From Symsagittifera roscoffensis (Eukaryota > Xenacoelomorpha > Acoela > Convolutidae): a DNA stretch of 64,000 bases. Position 1 is the first letter of the stretch; each line of letters starts with the position of its first letter. Shown here piece after piece: positions 11,230 to 22,353 of the stretch. The position numbers were made by a program, and so were the translations under genes. The notes below the pieces were generated by a model that saw nothing but the letters and a program-made list of their open reading frames with translations, was not told the origin of the DNA and searched no databases. The DNA lies in the NCBI RefSeq assembly GCF_963678635.1, contig NC_087065.1:30136252-30200251 (forward strand). Direction: 5' to 3'.

Positions 11230-13255
11230 ATGCATATTCAGACTATCATACACATGTATCTTTTAAAGATACTCATTTTCCAGACCCTTCTTTTTCTTAA
11301 TTGTTCAGAACCAAATCAAAATCCTTCCCCCCGAACAGGACCTCAGGATTTACTAGTCACACACTATGACTGTGAAGAAAACGAACAAAAAACACTACAT
11401 AAATACGCAATAAATCAAGTCACACAATGCGAATGCAAACCACAGGCTATAGAAACAAAACAAACTTAATAGCTACACTCTACCTCGAAAGCACGAGCTA
11501 CTACACTAACAGGATATAAATTCACAGCGATATTTTCCGAAAAGAAAGTACATTGTTCGCAAGTCTCAAACGGAAAAAAAATCGATTAGATCATGAATCT
11601 TTCTACCAAAGTAATATCGAAAGACGTTTACATCTCAGCCCTGACGATTGTAAAAACGAACTTCACAGCATCAAATTTACATCAAACAAAGACACAACTA
11701 GAGAATTGGTAAAAATTCAAATTTTTCCAGACTCTGCGCATCAAGCCGAACTTGAAAGATACCAAGGCCATATTAGACTAGACGATAAATTGCCATTTCA
11801 CGGCGCACACGGAAGATTAACTTACGATCTTCATGATAAAAACGGGATACCACACCTTGGAATAAACAATCCATCAAATTGTAAAGCAGACACAAAAAAT
11901 AAAGGATATCAAGAAATAATGTTTTTTGAATGGAAAATACAACTTAAAAAAGTACAATTGACTTGAGATCTAAAAGATGACACTATATTTTATCAAGGAA
12001 TCAGGCTCCTTGCAAAAATGACTAAGGGGTACTGCAATACCACTACACAAACACAAGCAACAATTGTTTGGTTTCCTGAAGACACATGTACCACATTTCA
12101 AGTAGCAAAAATGCACACTAGCAAGATAAAATTCCATCAAAAATTTTTTGTTGATTCAAATTCTTGTGAAAACGTAAACCCTGAAGAAATTGCACACAGT
12201 AATTACAAATTTTGAAACATCCATAATATAGAAAACAAATTGACACGTTTTACCGGGAAACAGAAATTGCATGTAAATACACCAAACCACTTTATAAAAC
12301 ACAATATTCAGAAATTTTTGTTGAATACGAACAAGGTTTTGACATGACTGCAGGAAAATTATTCACAAATCCACTTGCAACACATCATACAACAATCGAT
12401 GAAAAACCATACATCCCAGTCAACTTTCTAAGAAACACAGGAAACACTGGTGAAAAAATAAAACCACACGATAAAGACAATACAGGTTTACATGAAATTT
12501 CACTTCTGAACAACACCTATTTTGGCGCAATTCAGTATGACGTACACCTAGATATGAAATTAGATTATACAAAAAGCAGAATTGTTCAAGAAATGTCATA
12601 ATCAGAACTTGAAAAACTACATCAGTTATGCGAACTTGAAAGAACATAAATTTAACAATCACTTGCACAAGCAGTTCTAAAAATATTTTATGCAGGATAT
12701 TTATTATCCGGAAACTGATCAAATTTCATTGACTATGATGGAAACATCCTATGGTATTACACTTGTACCAAAAAAGTATCACCTTTAAATGTTTTTGAAG
12801 AGAAAAGATGGAACAAAAGTATCCCCATATTCTATAAAAATAACGTACATTTTGTTGACACACTTTCACGAAGAACTTTTTTTTGGGATACAGCAGTCCC
12901 ATGTGGATTAAAAAATAGCCACCATGTAGTACAACTAGATCCCGATGAAAACTACCTTCTCACCCCATATCCCACACTCATGCGACCATTAAAAAAGTTT
13001 TCCCCGAAAGCATTAGAGCTATTGACCGCAACCCAAATACCGATTTACAATCGATCGGCATATAATCCAACACCGACATTCAACATCACATCCGTATACA
13101 ATAATTTCAAGAATTACTCACAAAAATGGACACAATACAACGACAATCCGTCGATCAAAATTTACGCAAACTTGCAGAAACAGCAGGCTTTTCTTACATT
13201 TAAGAACAAGACTATAGCGGATATTTTAAAACCATCAAAATTTACATTTCTTTAA
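11230..13255 (+). pseudogene. Envelope-like protein, copy 1, broken
   Basis: Position after integrase and the start suggest an envelope-like gene. A hydrophobic, signal-peptide-like segment (MYLLKILIFQTLLFLNC, from 11254) is followed by Cys-containing ectodomain sequence. Coding character is in frame 1 (11230-11469), then frame 3 (11553-11966 and 12018-12215, split by a TGA at 11964-11966), then frame 2 (12344-12601 and 12980-13255), with further stops between. Several Asn-X-Ser/Thr sites and Cys residues suit a glycoprotein. I cannot assign it to a known envelope family. The 137 bp stretch that carries a hydrophobic segment in copy 2 (18200-18336) is deleted at 13298. Copy 1 is therefore both frameshifted and probably unanchored. 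Confidence 0.55.
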
Positions 13256-13328
13256 ATGGCGAAAAATACAAACATATCACCAATCAGTATTTTTAGCTAT
13301 ACACATACAAGTAAACACACGTAAATAA

Positions 13329-14103
13329 AAGACCACTTTGATCACCCACAAATTTTAAAATTAGCTTCCGGTACACATACCGAATGGATTTTAAACAGAG
13401 ATAAAAAGCCCAACGAAATTTATCAAAAAGTAACAAAAAACTGTTAGAAAGATAAAATATAAATTCCCAAAAAAAATCTCGATTCACACCAGCTATAAAC
13501 TTAAAAAAAGGAACATACGTTTTAATTTCAAGTTTTACAACACAAAAGGGAATTTCTGAAAAAATTACAACCATTCCGAAAAGGACCATATCAAATAATT
13601 GATAAACCCACTGATGTAACATACAAACTTGCAGATTCAGATTTAAAAAAAATTGTTCAACACAGAAACATTCTTTTACCTTATTATCCAAAAGAACACG
13701 CTCTTCGCGAATTAACTCAATTATACTCCTTTACAGGATCAAAAATTGTTCAAAAAAATTCCGATTACAAAAAAAATCAAAGCACTGATATGCACTCTAA
13801 CTTGAAACCATAAGAACAAAAAAAAAATTAAACTCAGTTTAATCAACAAACATCTTCAAAATTAGATAAGAAAAAAATACCTCAAACAGAAAGAAAAAAA
13901 TTTCGAAAATTAGAAGAAAAAATTCTACCACAAGATCAAAAAGAAAAATCTTAACTTAGACAATTATCGCGACTTCGAAATCAGCCACGAAAAGATTATA
14001 AAACATTCATTCCACAATCTAAAAAGTAATGAAAAATGAATTTCAGAAACCACTTTAATATTACTTAACATTTTCAACTCTTAAAATCATTTTAAACATC
14101 ATT
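13329..14103 (+). repeat. Module A, copy 2 (displaced integrase tail)
   Basis: Second copy of the integrase C-terminal segment, without the rest of the integrase, placed after envelope-like copy 1. It shows that the 3' half of the element was duplicated, beginning inside pol. The antisense open frame at 13293-13691 is a shadow, as is its partner at 9880-10149. Confidence 0.85.
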
Positions 14104-14606
14104 ACAATTTCTCAATTTTCATGCTGAAAAAGCCCTCAAACAATCTACTTCAAATTCAGCCAATAGAAATCTTTCCGAATCATCACCTCATTTCAAAACA
14201 CGACTTCTTTAGTCGACAAATATTAACCTTCAAGCATATCTCTAACTATAGCTAAAAGACCTCTAGGACAAAAATAAGCAACCCGCTAAAAATTGACAAT
14301 TGAAATGAACAAAATTTCAAACTTAAAACCCTCCCCTATCAAATAGAACAAAGATCAACAAAAATTTCCCAACTTAGACCTCAAAACTCTCTCAAGAAAA
14401 AATATTAAACTAGCCTAAAAAAGAAAATGCACATGATCGTTCAGCCTAAAGTACAAATATCTCTTAGATACCCCCAATCATCCAATAAATAACACAAAAC
14501 TGGGAAGACCCTTGCGAAACAACAAAAATTCCCCTGAACAGAAAAACCAATAAAAAATCCGACCAAAATTTAATTCAGCCTCAAAAAATAAAAAAAAAAC
14601 AATTCG
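14104..14606 (+). other. Segment X, first part
   Basis: A-rich sequence with stops in all frames, present only in the second module set. I see no gene or motif in it. Confidence 0.4.
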
Positions 14607-14825
14607 ATGGAACGAACTATTTCTTCAAATGCTTCTTTCACAAACAGTAAGCCATATTCAAGATATGCTTTCAAACTTTTTTCAAATCATTTCAATTTTT
14701 TTTTCAAATTCTGTATAATCCTAATAGCCGATACCCTAGAAATACTCATCCTCCTCTTGATAATTGTTTGCAATTTTTTCATCATTTTTTATTCCCTATC
14801 CCAAACCTACATTAATTTTGCATAA
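14607..14825 (+). CDS. Small hydrophobic ORF (72 aa)
   Basis: Open frame from ATG to TAA with a polar N-terminal third and a long hydrophobic stretch (about residues 33-62, including ILILLLIIVCNFFIIFYSL), a probable membrane segment. It lies in segment X between the displaced integrase tail and the P/S/T-rich ORF. I do not recognise it. AT-rich DNA yields such peptides by chance, so the case rests on its closeness to a second membrane ORF at 14871. Confidence 0.3.
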   Translation: MERTISSNASFTNSKPYSRYAFKLFSNHFNFFFKFCIILIADTLEILILLLIIVCNFFIIFYSLSQTYINFA

Positions 14826-14870
14826 TTCTTTGACCACCTACTCAGGTACGATATTTCAGTAACTATCTAA

Positions 14871-15041
14871 ATGTTTCTCTACAGATCTTTTTCTTCTTTA
14901 ATCTTTCTCACATTTCTGACATCCCTCATAATGACAATATGCAAATATATGCAAAAGACTATCATCACTTTCGCATTGGCAACAATATTTTTAATTCTCT
15001 TCATCGAAGAATATTACAATAAACATAAAATTTCTTCGTAA
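14871..15041 (+). CDS. Small two-segment membrane ORF (56 aa)
   Basis: ATG at 14871, stop TAA at 15039-15041. The peptide has two hydrophobic stretches (SSLIFLTFLTSLIMTI and TFALATIFLILFI) separated by a short basic Lys/Gln turn and ends in a charged tail. It is intact and starts 45 bases after the previous ORF. Function unknown. A chance ORF is quite possible. Confidence 0.3.
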   Translation: MFLYRSFSSLIFLTFLTSLIMTICKYMQKTIITFALATIFLILFIEEYYNKHKISS

Positions 15042-15398
15042 ATAATCATATTTGAAATTTTTCCAAAATTGCTAATCAACAACCCCCACACCAGTCCCCT
15101 CCAACAACATCCCAAGAACTTTCAACAACACCAACAAATACTCAAACAAATAACCCCATCATCAACGCCCATCTCTTTTGAAGACAATCCGTACATTTTT
15201 TAAGAAAGACACCCACGATTGTCTGAACCCTTAGAACCAGTCGTTCGCGACGCACCTCTAAGCGAACCACAATACGAACCAGTATATAATACATATCCCC
15301 CTACCCATAGAGATCTTAATAGAGCAAGACATCAAAGCCAAAATTAAATCACACTTGAAATAAATAGACAAATTATACATCCAAGATGAAATAGAATT

Positions 15399-15761
15399 TT
15401 GCAAATCCCCAGAGTTCAATTCAACATACCTCAGTCACCAATAGCAAACCCTATAGACCTCTCCAGCAGTACAATTCAAAGTACTCCCCCACCCGCATCA
15501 CAACCAAGCACTTCAAACATCCCATCAGATTACTTATGTTCAACTCCTACATCTGAACAAGTTCGAGAAAATCCCTTTAATCACCCAGCTACTACAGAAC
15601 ATCTCCCATATTGGATGACACAAGCCTTCACTCAAGGTCAACCAAACTTAGTAAATGACCCCAATGACGTTTCATCTGACACAATCTTATCATTACCAGA
15701 AACATTATCACTTCCCTCAACCCCCTCCCTAAGTCAAATTCACCAACACCATATCCTCTAA
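15399..15761 (+). pseudogene. Pro/Ser/Thr-rich ORF, copy 2
   Basis: 120 codons without a stop, composed mainly of Pro, Ser, Thr, Gln and Asn. It continues similar low-complexity sequence seen from about 15080 in other frames. It lies directly upstream of envelope-like copy 2, separated by a broken stretch (15762-16140) with a charged, helix-prone segment. It may be an N-terminal disordered domain of the same protein or an independent product. No known domain. Confidence 0.45.
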
Positions 15762-18367
15762 ATTTTCCTACAAATCTCAACGCTCGATATCGAGAACATT
15801 CGTCTAATAACATACCCCTACGATTACATTGAATACATTCGTAGCAACCCCTCCATTCTTTGGTCAACATCGCGAAAACAGCAGATTAATTAACTGGGCA
15901 TTAAACAGATTACAATACAGACACGATATCCACAAAGACATACAATAACATAACATACAAATACTACAACAAGATAACTTAACACTAAAATATAATTCAA
16001 CATCCATCACCCCTAGCCCCTCCCAATATAATAGCTCAATCTTTACCTCCCCCATTTATAACAGCTGAAATAATCTACAAATACGAGAGATACACCGAAA
16101 AGACAATTGGATAGATAACTTTTTATAATCCATATTCAGACTATCATACACATGTATCTTTTAAAGATACTCATTTTCCAAACCCTTCTTTTTCTTAATT
16201 GTTCAGAACCAAATCACAATCCTTTCCCCCCGAACAGGACCTCAGGATTTACTAGTCACACACTGTGACTGTGAAGAAAACGAACAAAAAACACTACATA
16301 AATACGCAATAAATCAAGTCACACAATGCGAATCCGAACCACAGGCTACAGAAACAACAAACTTAATAGCTACACTCTACTCGAAAGCACGAGCTACTAC
16401 ACTAACAGGATATAAATTCACAGCGACATTTTCCGAAAAGAAAGTACATTGTTCGCAAGTCTCAAACGGAAAAAAAATCGATTAGATCATGAATCTTTCT
16501 ACCAAAGTAATATCGAAAGACGTTTACATCTCAGCCCTGACGGTTGTAAAAACGAACTTCACAGCATCAAATTTACATCAAACAAAGACACAACTAGAGA
16601 ATTGGTAAAATTTCAAGTTTTTCCAGACTCTGCGCATCAAGCCGAACTTGAAAGATACCAAGGCCATATTAGACTAGACGATAAATTGCCATTTCACGGC
16701 GCACTTGGAAGATTAACTTACGATCTTCTTGATAAAAACGGGATACCACACCTTGGAATAAACAATCCATCAAATTGTAAAGCAGACACAAAAAATAAAG
16801 GATATCAAGAAATTATGTTTTTTGAATGGAAAATACAACTTGAAAAACTACAATTGACTTGAGATCTAAAATATGACACTATATTTTATCAAGGAATCAG
16901 GCTCCTTGCAAAAATGACCAAGGGGTACTGCAATACCACTACACAAACGCAAGCAACAATTGTTTGGTTTCTGAAGACACATGTACCACATTTCAAGTAG
17001 CAAAAATGCACACTAGCATGATAAAATTCCATCAAAAAATTTTTGTTGAATCAATTCCTTGTGAAAACGTAAACCCTGAAAAAATTGCACACAGTTTTTA
17101 CAAATTTTGAAACATCCATAATATAGAAAACAAATTGACAATTTTACCCGGAAACAGAAATTGCATGTAAATACACCAAACCACTTTATAAATCACAATA
17201 TTCAGAAATTCTTGTTGAATACGAACAAGGTTTTGACATGACTACAGGAAAATTATTCACAAATCCACTTGCAACACATCATACAACAATCGATGAAAAA
17301 CCATACATCCCAGTCAACTTTCTAAGAAACACAGGAAACACTGGTGAAAAAATAAAACCACACGATAAAGACAATACAGGTTTACATGAAATTTCACTTC
17401 TGAACAACACCTATTTTGGCGCAATTCCTTATGACGTACACCTAGATATGAAATTAGATTATACAATAAGCAGAATTGTTCAAGAAATTTCGTTATCAGA
17501 ACTTGAAACATTACATCAGTTATGCGAACTTGAAAGAACATAAATTTAACAATCACTTGCACTGGCAGTTCTAAAAATATTTTATGCAGGATATTTATTA
17601 TCCGGCAACTGATCAAATTTCATTGATTATGAAGGAAACATCCTATGGTATTACACTTGTACCAAAAAAGTATCACCTTTAAATGTTTTTGAAGAGAAAA
17701 GATGGAACAAAAGTATCCCCATATTCTATAAAAATAACGTACATTTTGTTGACACACTTTCACGAAGAACTTATTTTTGGGATACAGCAGTCCCATGTGG
17801 ATCAAAAAATAGCCACCATGTAGTACAACTAGATCCCGACTAAGACAAATACTACCTTCTCACCCCATATCCCACACTCATGCGACCATTAAAAAAGTTT
17901 TCCCCCGAAAGCATTAGAGCTATTGACCGCAACCCAAATATCGATTTACAATCGATCGGCATATACTCCAACACCGACATTCAACATCACATCCGTACAC
18001 AACAATTTCAAGAATTACTCACAAAAATGGACACAATACAACGACAATCCGTCGATCAAAATTTACGCAAACTTGCAGAAACAGCGGGCATTTCTTACAT
18101 TTAAGAACAAGACTATAGCGGATATTTTAAAGACATCAAAGGTTACATTTCTTTAAATGGCGAAAAATACAGACATATCACCAATCAGTATTTTTAGCTC
18201 TGTAAGTTTGAAAAACTAACTTGCCTTTCTACGATGGCCCAGCTACATCTTAGATAGATTGACTATATTATACGCAATGTTTAATTTTCTTAGATTTCTT
18301 TTCTCTCTACTAAAAGGAACTTACTATACATGCGCTATACACATACAAGTAAACACACGTAAACAAA
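15463..18367 (+). repeat. Module B, copy 2
   Basis: Partner of 10557-13328. It retains the 137 bp segment (18200-18336) missing from copy 1 and continues into sequence unique to this side (18368 onward), so it is the copy in its original context. Confidence 0.85.
16140..18199 (+). pseudogene. Envelope-like protein, copy 2, broken
   Basis: Same protein as copy 1. Frame 3 is open at 16449-16862, 17238-17543 and 17880-18104. A TGA at 16860-16862 is shared with copy 1; near 16970 one base is missing relative to copy 1. After the TAA at 18102-18104 the same frame continues to a TAG at about 18195-18197. The C-terminal part has a heptad-like, Gln/Leu-rich helix (FQELLTKMDTIQRQSVDQN), as in membrane-proximal stems of fusion glycoproteins. 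Hydrophobic segments follow in another frame from 18277. The envelope assignment rests on layout, a signal-like start, Cys/Asn-glycosylation pattern and stem helix; no family match is claimed. Confidence 0.55.
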
Positions 18368-18729
18368 AGTGATCAATCGCAGCACGCGTACTCTTTGCAG
18401 GATTTTTTGGAGTTTTTTCGACATCAATGAATAAAATACTTTTAGACGCTCAAATAAAAGAATACAATACACAATTATCAACTACAACGAACACATATGA
18501 CGATTCACAAAACAACACAAATACAACACCTACGGCACCACAATTACAAAGCCTAAATCATAATCATCTATTATCATTAGTACAACGAAATCTTGGAAAC
18601 ATAGCACTGACAGATCTCATATCTTCAAGACCATATTATCCACAAAGCCCAACTCAACACATAATAACACAACAATCTAGTATTGACAACACATACGAAA
18701 AAAAAAATCAAACAACCACATACCACTAA
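18277..18729 (+). pseudogene. Hydrophobic segment followed by Asn/Thr/Gln-rich ORF
   Basis: Frame 1 opens at an ATG (18277) with a hydrophobic run (MFNFLRFLFSLLKGTYYTC), meets one TGA near 18370, then reads VLFAGFFGVFSTSMNKILL and a 100-codon open frame from 18427 rich in Asn, Thr, Gln and Ser. It may be the membrane anchor and cytoplasmic tail of the envelope-like protein after a frameshift, or a separate membrane protein. The first hydrophobic run is absent from module B copy 1. Confidence 0.4.
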
Positions 18730-18765
18730 TTTTCGTTCTCAGAACAACCATTTTTTCAGCCCACG

Positions 18766-19429
18766 ATGAGCCGCCAAGTTGGATCACTCCATCGCTCAAT
18801 TTCCTACCCAGCCAACCTTCAAAACAACATCCCTGTCATACCACTTTTTGCTTTCCCCCACCTGAATCACCTAATGTTAACACTTCATCTGGCATGGATT
18901 CAGGTACTAATTCAAAAATCACTGTATATCATACCATTTCCCAGTTTGAAAACTCAGATCTCGAGACCCCTGATGAATCTCACAACTCCGAACCCAGCCC
19001 ATCGACTTTTTCCCAACCATCTTTTCAACCCCTCCACTCCCAAACTAGAAATGAACCTCCTTCAACTCCCTCTTACATTTCCAACGTGACACCTTAACCA
19101 GTGAAAGATCCAACAATATTAGCCCCGAAGACACACAAATATCTTATGAACTAGACAATTAGACCACACTTCAGCAACAATTACAGCACCCTCAAACAAT
19201 AACTATTCATCAACTCTCACAGTCCCTAATATCATCAAACCCATCAAGTCCCACTCCCTCTTCAGATTACACACCTTCACTATAACCAACTTCCTCGTCA
19301 AGCCCATCCTCATCTATTACCAACCGAGCTTATCGAACCTTCAAAAGAAAATTTCCCAATCATCCATTTCCTTCTCACCAAGGCACAACCCGAACATATA
19401 TTAATCACCCAAATCACACTAACACTTAA
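18766..19429 (+). pseudogene. Pro/Ser-rich stretch before ORF3
   Basis: Overlapping open pieces (18766-19089, 18894-19097 and later short ones) encode Pro/Ser/Thr-rich peptide, best in frame 3 (for example PSTFSQPSFQPLHSQTRNEP). The composition and the position before a globular ORF repeat the arrangement seen before the envelope-like gene at 15080-15761. Frames are broken and no domain is visible. Confidence 0.35.
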
Positions 19430-20353
19430 AAAATCCTTAAAGTTTGTTTACCCTTTTTTCCCCAATACACATATTTCTTTTCAGACCCTAATGACGAACA
19501 CCCAAAATACGTTGATGAGCATGTCCTATACCCAACACTCTCATGGACATCATTCTACCACTTCTCTAATCCACTATCACTATCATTTTATAACAACCCA
19601 CATGATAACGAACAATGCAAAAATGAACTCTACCGACTAACGACAGCACTAACTCCGAAACAATTTACACGCATCGGATATAACCAGTCACTAACTACAT
19701 TCACCGCACCTAAAGCTAATGAAAATTCCATAGATCATTACGACCATCACATCAACAGACCAAATGAAGATAACTTTCTCAAGGACGATAAATTTGCTAA
19801 CCCACAGCTATCAGAAAAATTCTACATTAGAACACCCTATGTTTCTAACCTCAATTCTTTAGATAAAAAACACGATCACATCATCTCAGCAGCATTTCGT
19901 GATATTCAAGCTTACGATTCATATTTTAGTAAAATTAACATCTGCTCACTAAACTTTTCATTTTCTCACACCCAAAGAACGTGATTTGCACTGTTCACAC
20001 GACAGCATGTTACGAACTAAACAACTTACTGTCCCTTAACCAAGACATTCAACGTAAAAGAATCCCGTCCACTAATCGTCCCACACAAATTACTACAGCC
20101 CATTGAAGTCCCAATCCTAGAACTCATTCATAACACAAAATATAATCATAAACTCTATAACCTCAACCAAAATATACCATATGAATTCGCACCTGGCACT
20201 GAAGAACTAAAAGTCATTAGAGCACTCCAATTGCTTTCCTCACTTCTTCAAACTAAAAACATCATTCGCATGCTAGCAAAATTACTAACCTCATCCAAAA
20301 TCATCCACAACGTTTTTCCCCATAGATTTTCCCCGACAATTAAGGTAAAATGA
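19430..20353 (+). pseudogene. ORF3: extra 3' ORF, about 300 codons
   Basis: Frame 2 stays open from about 19430 to TGA 20351-20353, interrupted only by TGA 19982-19984 and TAA 20018-20020. It begins without an ATG; a splice-acceptor-like ttcttttcag lies at 19475-19484, near its start, so expression from a spliced subgenomic RNA is conceivable. Composition is balanced (for example SDPNDEHPKYVDEHVLYP), unlike neighbouring low-complexity frames, with a Leu/Ile-rich C-terminus (VIRALQLLSSLLQTKNII). I do not recognise the protein. The layout suggests a second, diverged structural or envelope-like protein; that is inference. Confidence 0.5.
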
Positions 20354-21969
20354 AATAAATAAATTATACTAATAATTTCGAAATAAAACTAACCATTCTT
20401 TATAAATGTTTTTTTTCTTTTTCTTTAGTCTTCAAAGCACAATTATCTTCAAAGCACAAAAACAGAAAAACGAAATAAAAAACAGAAAACTTTCTTAGAA
20501 TCATAAATTTATAATAAACCATTGCAGTAAATGAAGCAGTAAAATTTACCCCAAACAGCAGTAAATTAATATATACACTCTTTTCCCATATGCGGTAAAT
20601 CTACTTAAAATGAAAATAAATTAATAATTTCGACCCAAAAAATGCCGTAAAACTCTATTTTCAAGTAGTCAATTAATAAAAATTGAACATAAATTGAAAA
20701 GCAGTAGTAACCTTTTCAAAAGACTTCTTTATAGTTTAAACACATTGACTCGCCCACAATTCTATCCACAATCGCACAGCTTGCCCACGAAGAATCGTTT
20801 AACATAATAAATTTAAGTTTTAACTGTTACTGATAACAACTCTAACCAGTATTCACAAGTTTCAAAATTTCCCTTAACCCGGTTGGAAAGGAATTATATA
20901 ATAATCCAAACTAACCAACGCAGCTTATTAAACACCACAAACCACAACTTAACAGCATGACTAAGAAAAGAAAACCCACGGTAAACCCAAACCGGATTAA
21001 ACCAGCTTAAGAACTGGATATTTCATTCTTTTGAAGACTATTTATAAGTCTGAACAAGAACGAATAAAACACAAAAAAGTCGAAATAATAAACCAAACCA
21101 AACGATTTGATTTTTGAGAAAAGGACACAACCAAAACAACAAAGGAAAAATCCAATAATGAAAAAGACATAAAAGGTTAACAAAAAATAGGATCCAACAA
21201 AATTATATCCTACTCCTGGCCTAACCCACCAGAGGGACGTCCTGAGCATGCTGTATAGCCCGGCTAACCCCGCTACAACCACGCTTTGTGACCCACTCCC
21301 TATTTTTGACGAGAGTTACTAAAGGGTGAGTAGCTCTTTAAAACAACCGAACTAAACAAAAACCCTTTTGCGATAAAAATGATATAAGATATTAACCGAA
21401 AACAAAAATTAACATAGATTTTTATATGTAAAGGATATAAAGAAGTATATAGAATACACACAACCCAAAGACGAGCAGCAAAGAATTTGACAACGCAATC
21501 ACACTCCAACTACGGAATGGCAAAACACAACCGATATGCTGCCAACAGTCACTCAATCGAAGGATTTAAAGTACGACTTGGCATCGCAACAAAGAAAACC
21601 CATTGAACCAGAACAATGGCCATCTCGATGTTCAAGTATACGTACAGATCCAAGTCACTAGGCACTTCACCCAAAGTCAAACTTCACGCCACTTCCGAAC
21701 GAGATTGGAGCACTGTTGTTCTCTACACAACAGAACCAATGACCATCACAACCGATCAGACATCATGATCCGACCTCCCGAAACAATCGTGACAAACAGT
21801 CACAACCTAACGACAAATTCTTACCTACGATTCCAGCTTCCTGGAGCTTCCTTTAACGATCCTTCAAAAAGAAAAAGAAAGATGCTCGCAACTTCAAAAA
21901 GAACATCATCATCCATCCTCCATTACAGTAGAACATTAAAGAACAAAAACTCTGTAAACCCCGGATGGG
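20354..21969 (+). other. 3' non-coding region of the giant element
   Basis: About 1.6 kb before the 3' LTR with no convincing plus-strand gene. 21603-21989 is an open frame of 128 codons, basic and His/Asn/Thr-rich, that runs into the LTR; I doubt it is a protein. Minus-strand open frames at 21007-21282 and 21300-21509 encode very hydrophobic peptides and are probably shadows. A more GC-rich patch lies at 21200-21300. No long polypurine tract precedes the LTR; only ggatggg adjoins it, with A/G-rich sequence at 21865-21883. Confidence 0.45.
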
Positions 21970-22349
21970 TGGAACCAGATCTAAACTAGAACTTATTATT
22001 GGATATTATTCTGATATTTTATCTCTATAAAATATTGAATACTAACCAATTATACTCCATCGAACTAACAACCCACTTATTCGTAACTGCTGAAATTACT
22101 TGTAGTTTCAGCACCAGAGAGATTTGAATTTAACTTAGAACTTAGTTGCCTTCTCCAAAGAGACCGACTCGTATCAAACCAGTATACTCTAGATCTATCG
22201 AGACTAGGAGATATAAGATTACAATTAAGATTGGTATTAGACTAAGAAGTTGCACGAACCTATCCGGCCGAAAATAAGATAGCGTGACGAGCAGATGGTG
22301 TAACTTATCTGAAATTACTCTATGAGTATAACCAATAGGTCGTAACTCA
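21970..22349 (+). repeat. 3' LTR of the giant element (380 bp)
   Basis: Starts TGGAACCAGATC and ends GTAACTCA, with TATAAAA at 22026-22032. It is the partner of 146-526. Confidence 0.92.
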
Positions 22350-22353
22350 TTCC
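22350..22353. repeat. Right target-site duplication (ttcc)
   Basis: Partner of 142-145. It confirms that the two LTRs belong to one integration event and were not brought together by recombination between separate copies. Confidence 0.75.

Larger units (their letters stand above)
10557..13328 (+). repeat. Module B, copy 1 (P/S/T-rich plus envelope-like)
   Basis: Near-identical to 15463-18367 by eye, apart from point changes, small indels and a 137 bp deletion after 13298. It ends in ACACGTAAATAAAAG, which runs straight into module A copy 2. Confidence 0.85.
146..22349 (+). mobile_element. Giant Ty3/gypsy-type LTR retroelement, about 22.2 kb, decayed
   Basis: Bounded by two similar LTRs (146-526 and 21970-22349), each starting TG and ending CA, with a matching 4 bp duplication ttcc outside both ends. 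Inside, in order: primer-binding site, long leader, an extra ORF, gag with a zinc knuckle, aspartic protease (DSGA), RT (YLDD box), RNase H, integrase (Cys cluster and D,D35E), and about 10 kb of accessory sequence with two envelope-like modules and a further ORF. RT-RNaseH-integrase order is that of the Ty3/gypsy superfamily, in which most elements are about 5-10 kb, so the size is exceptional. By hand alignment the LTRs differ at about 23 substitutions and one indel, so this is an old insertion, and all genes carry stops or frameshifts. The plus strand is strongly A-rich throughout. Confidence 0.9.

Noticed and set aside
21007-21509. Two hydrophobic minus-strand frames near the 3' end of the giant element
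   Set aside because: Reading an A-rich strand backwards gives Phe/Leu/Tyr-rich peptides; no start context or conservation evidence.
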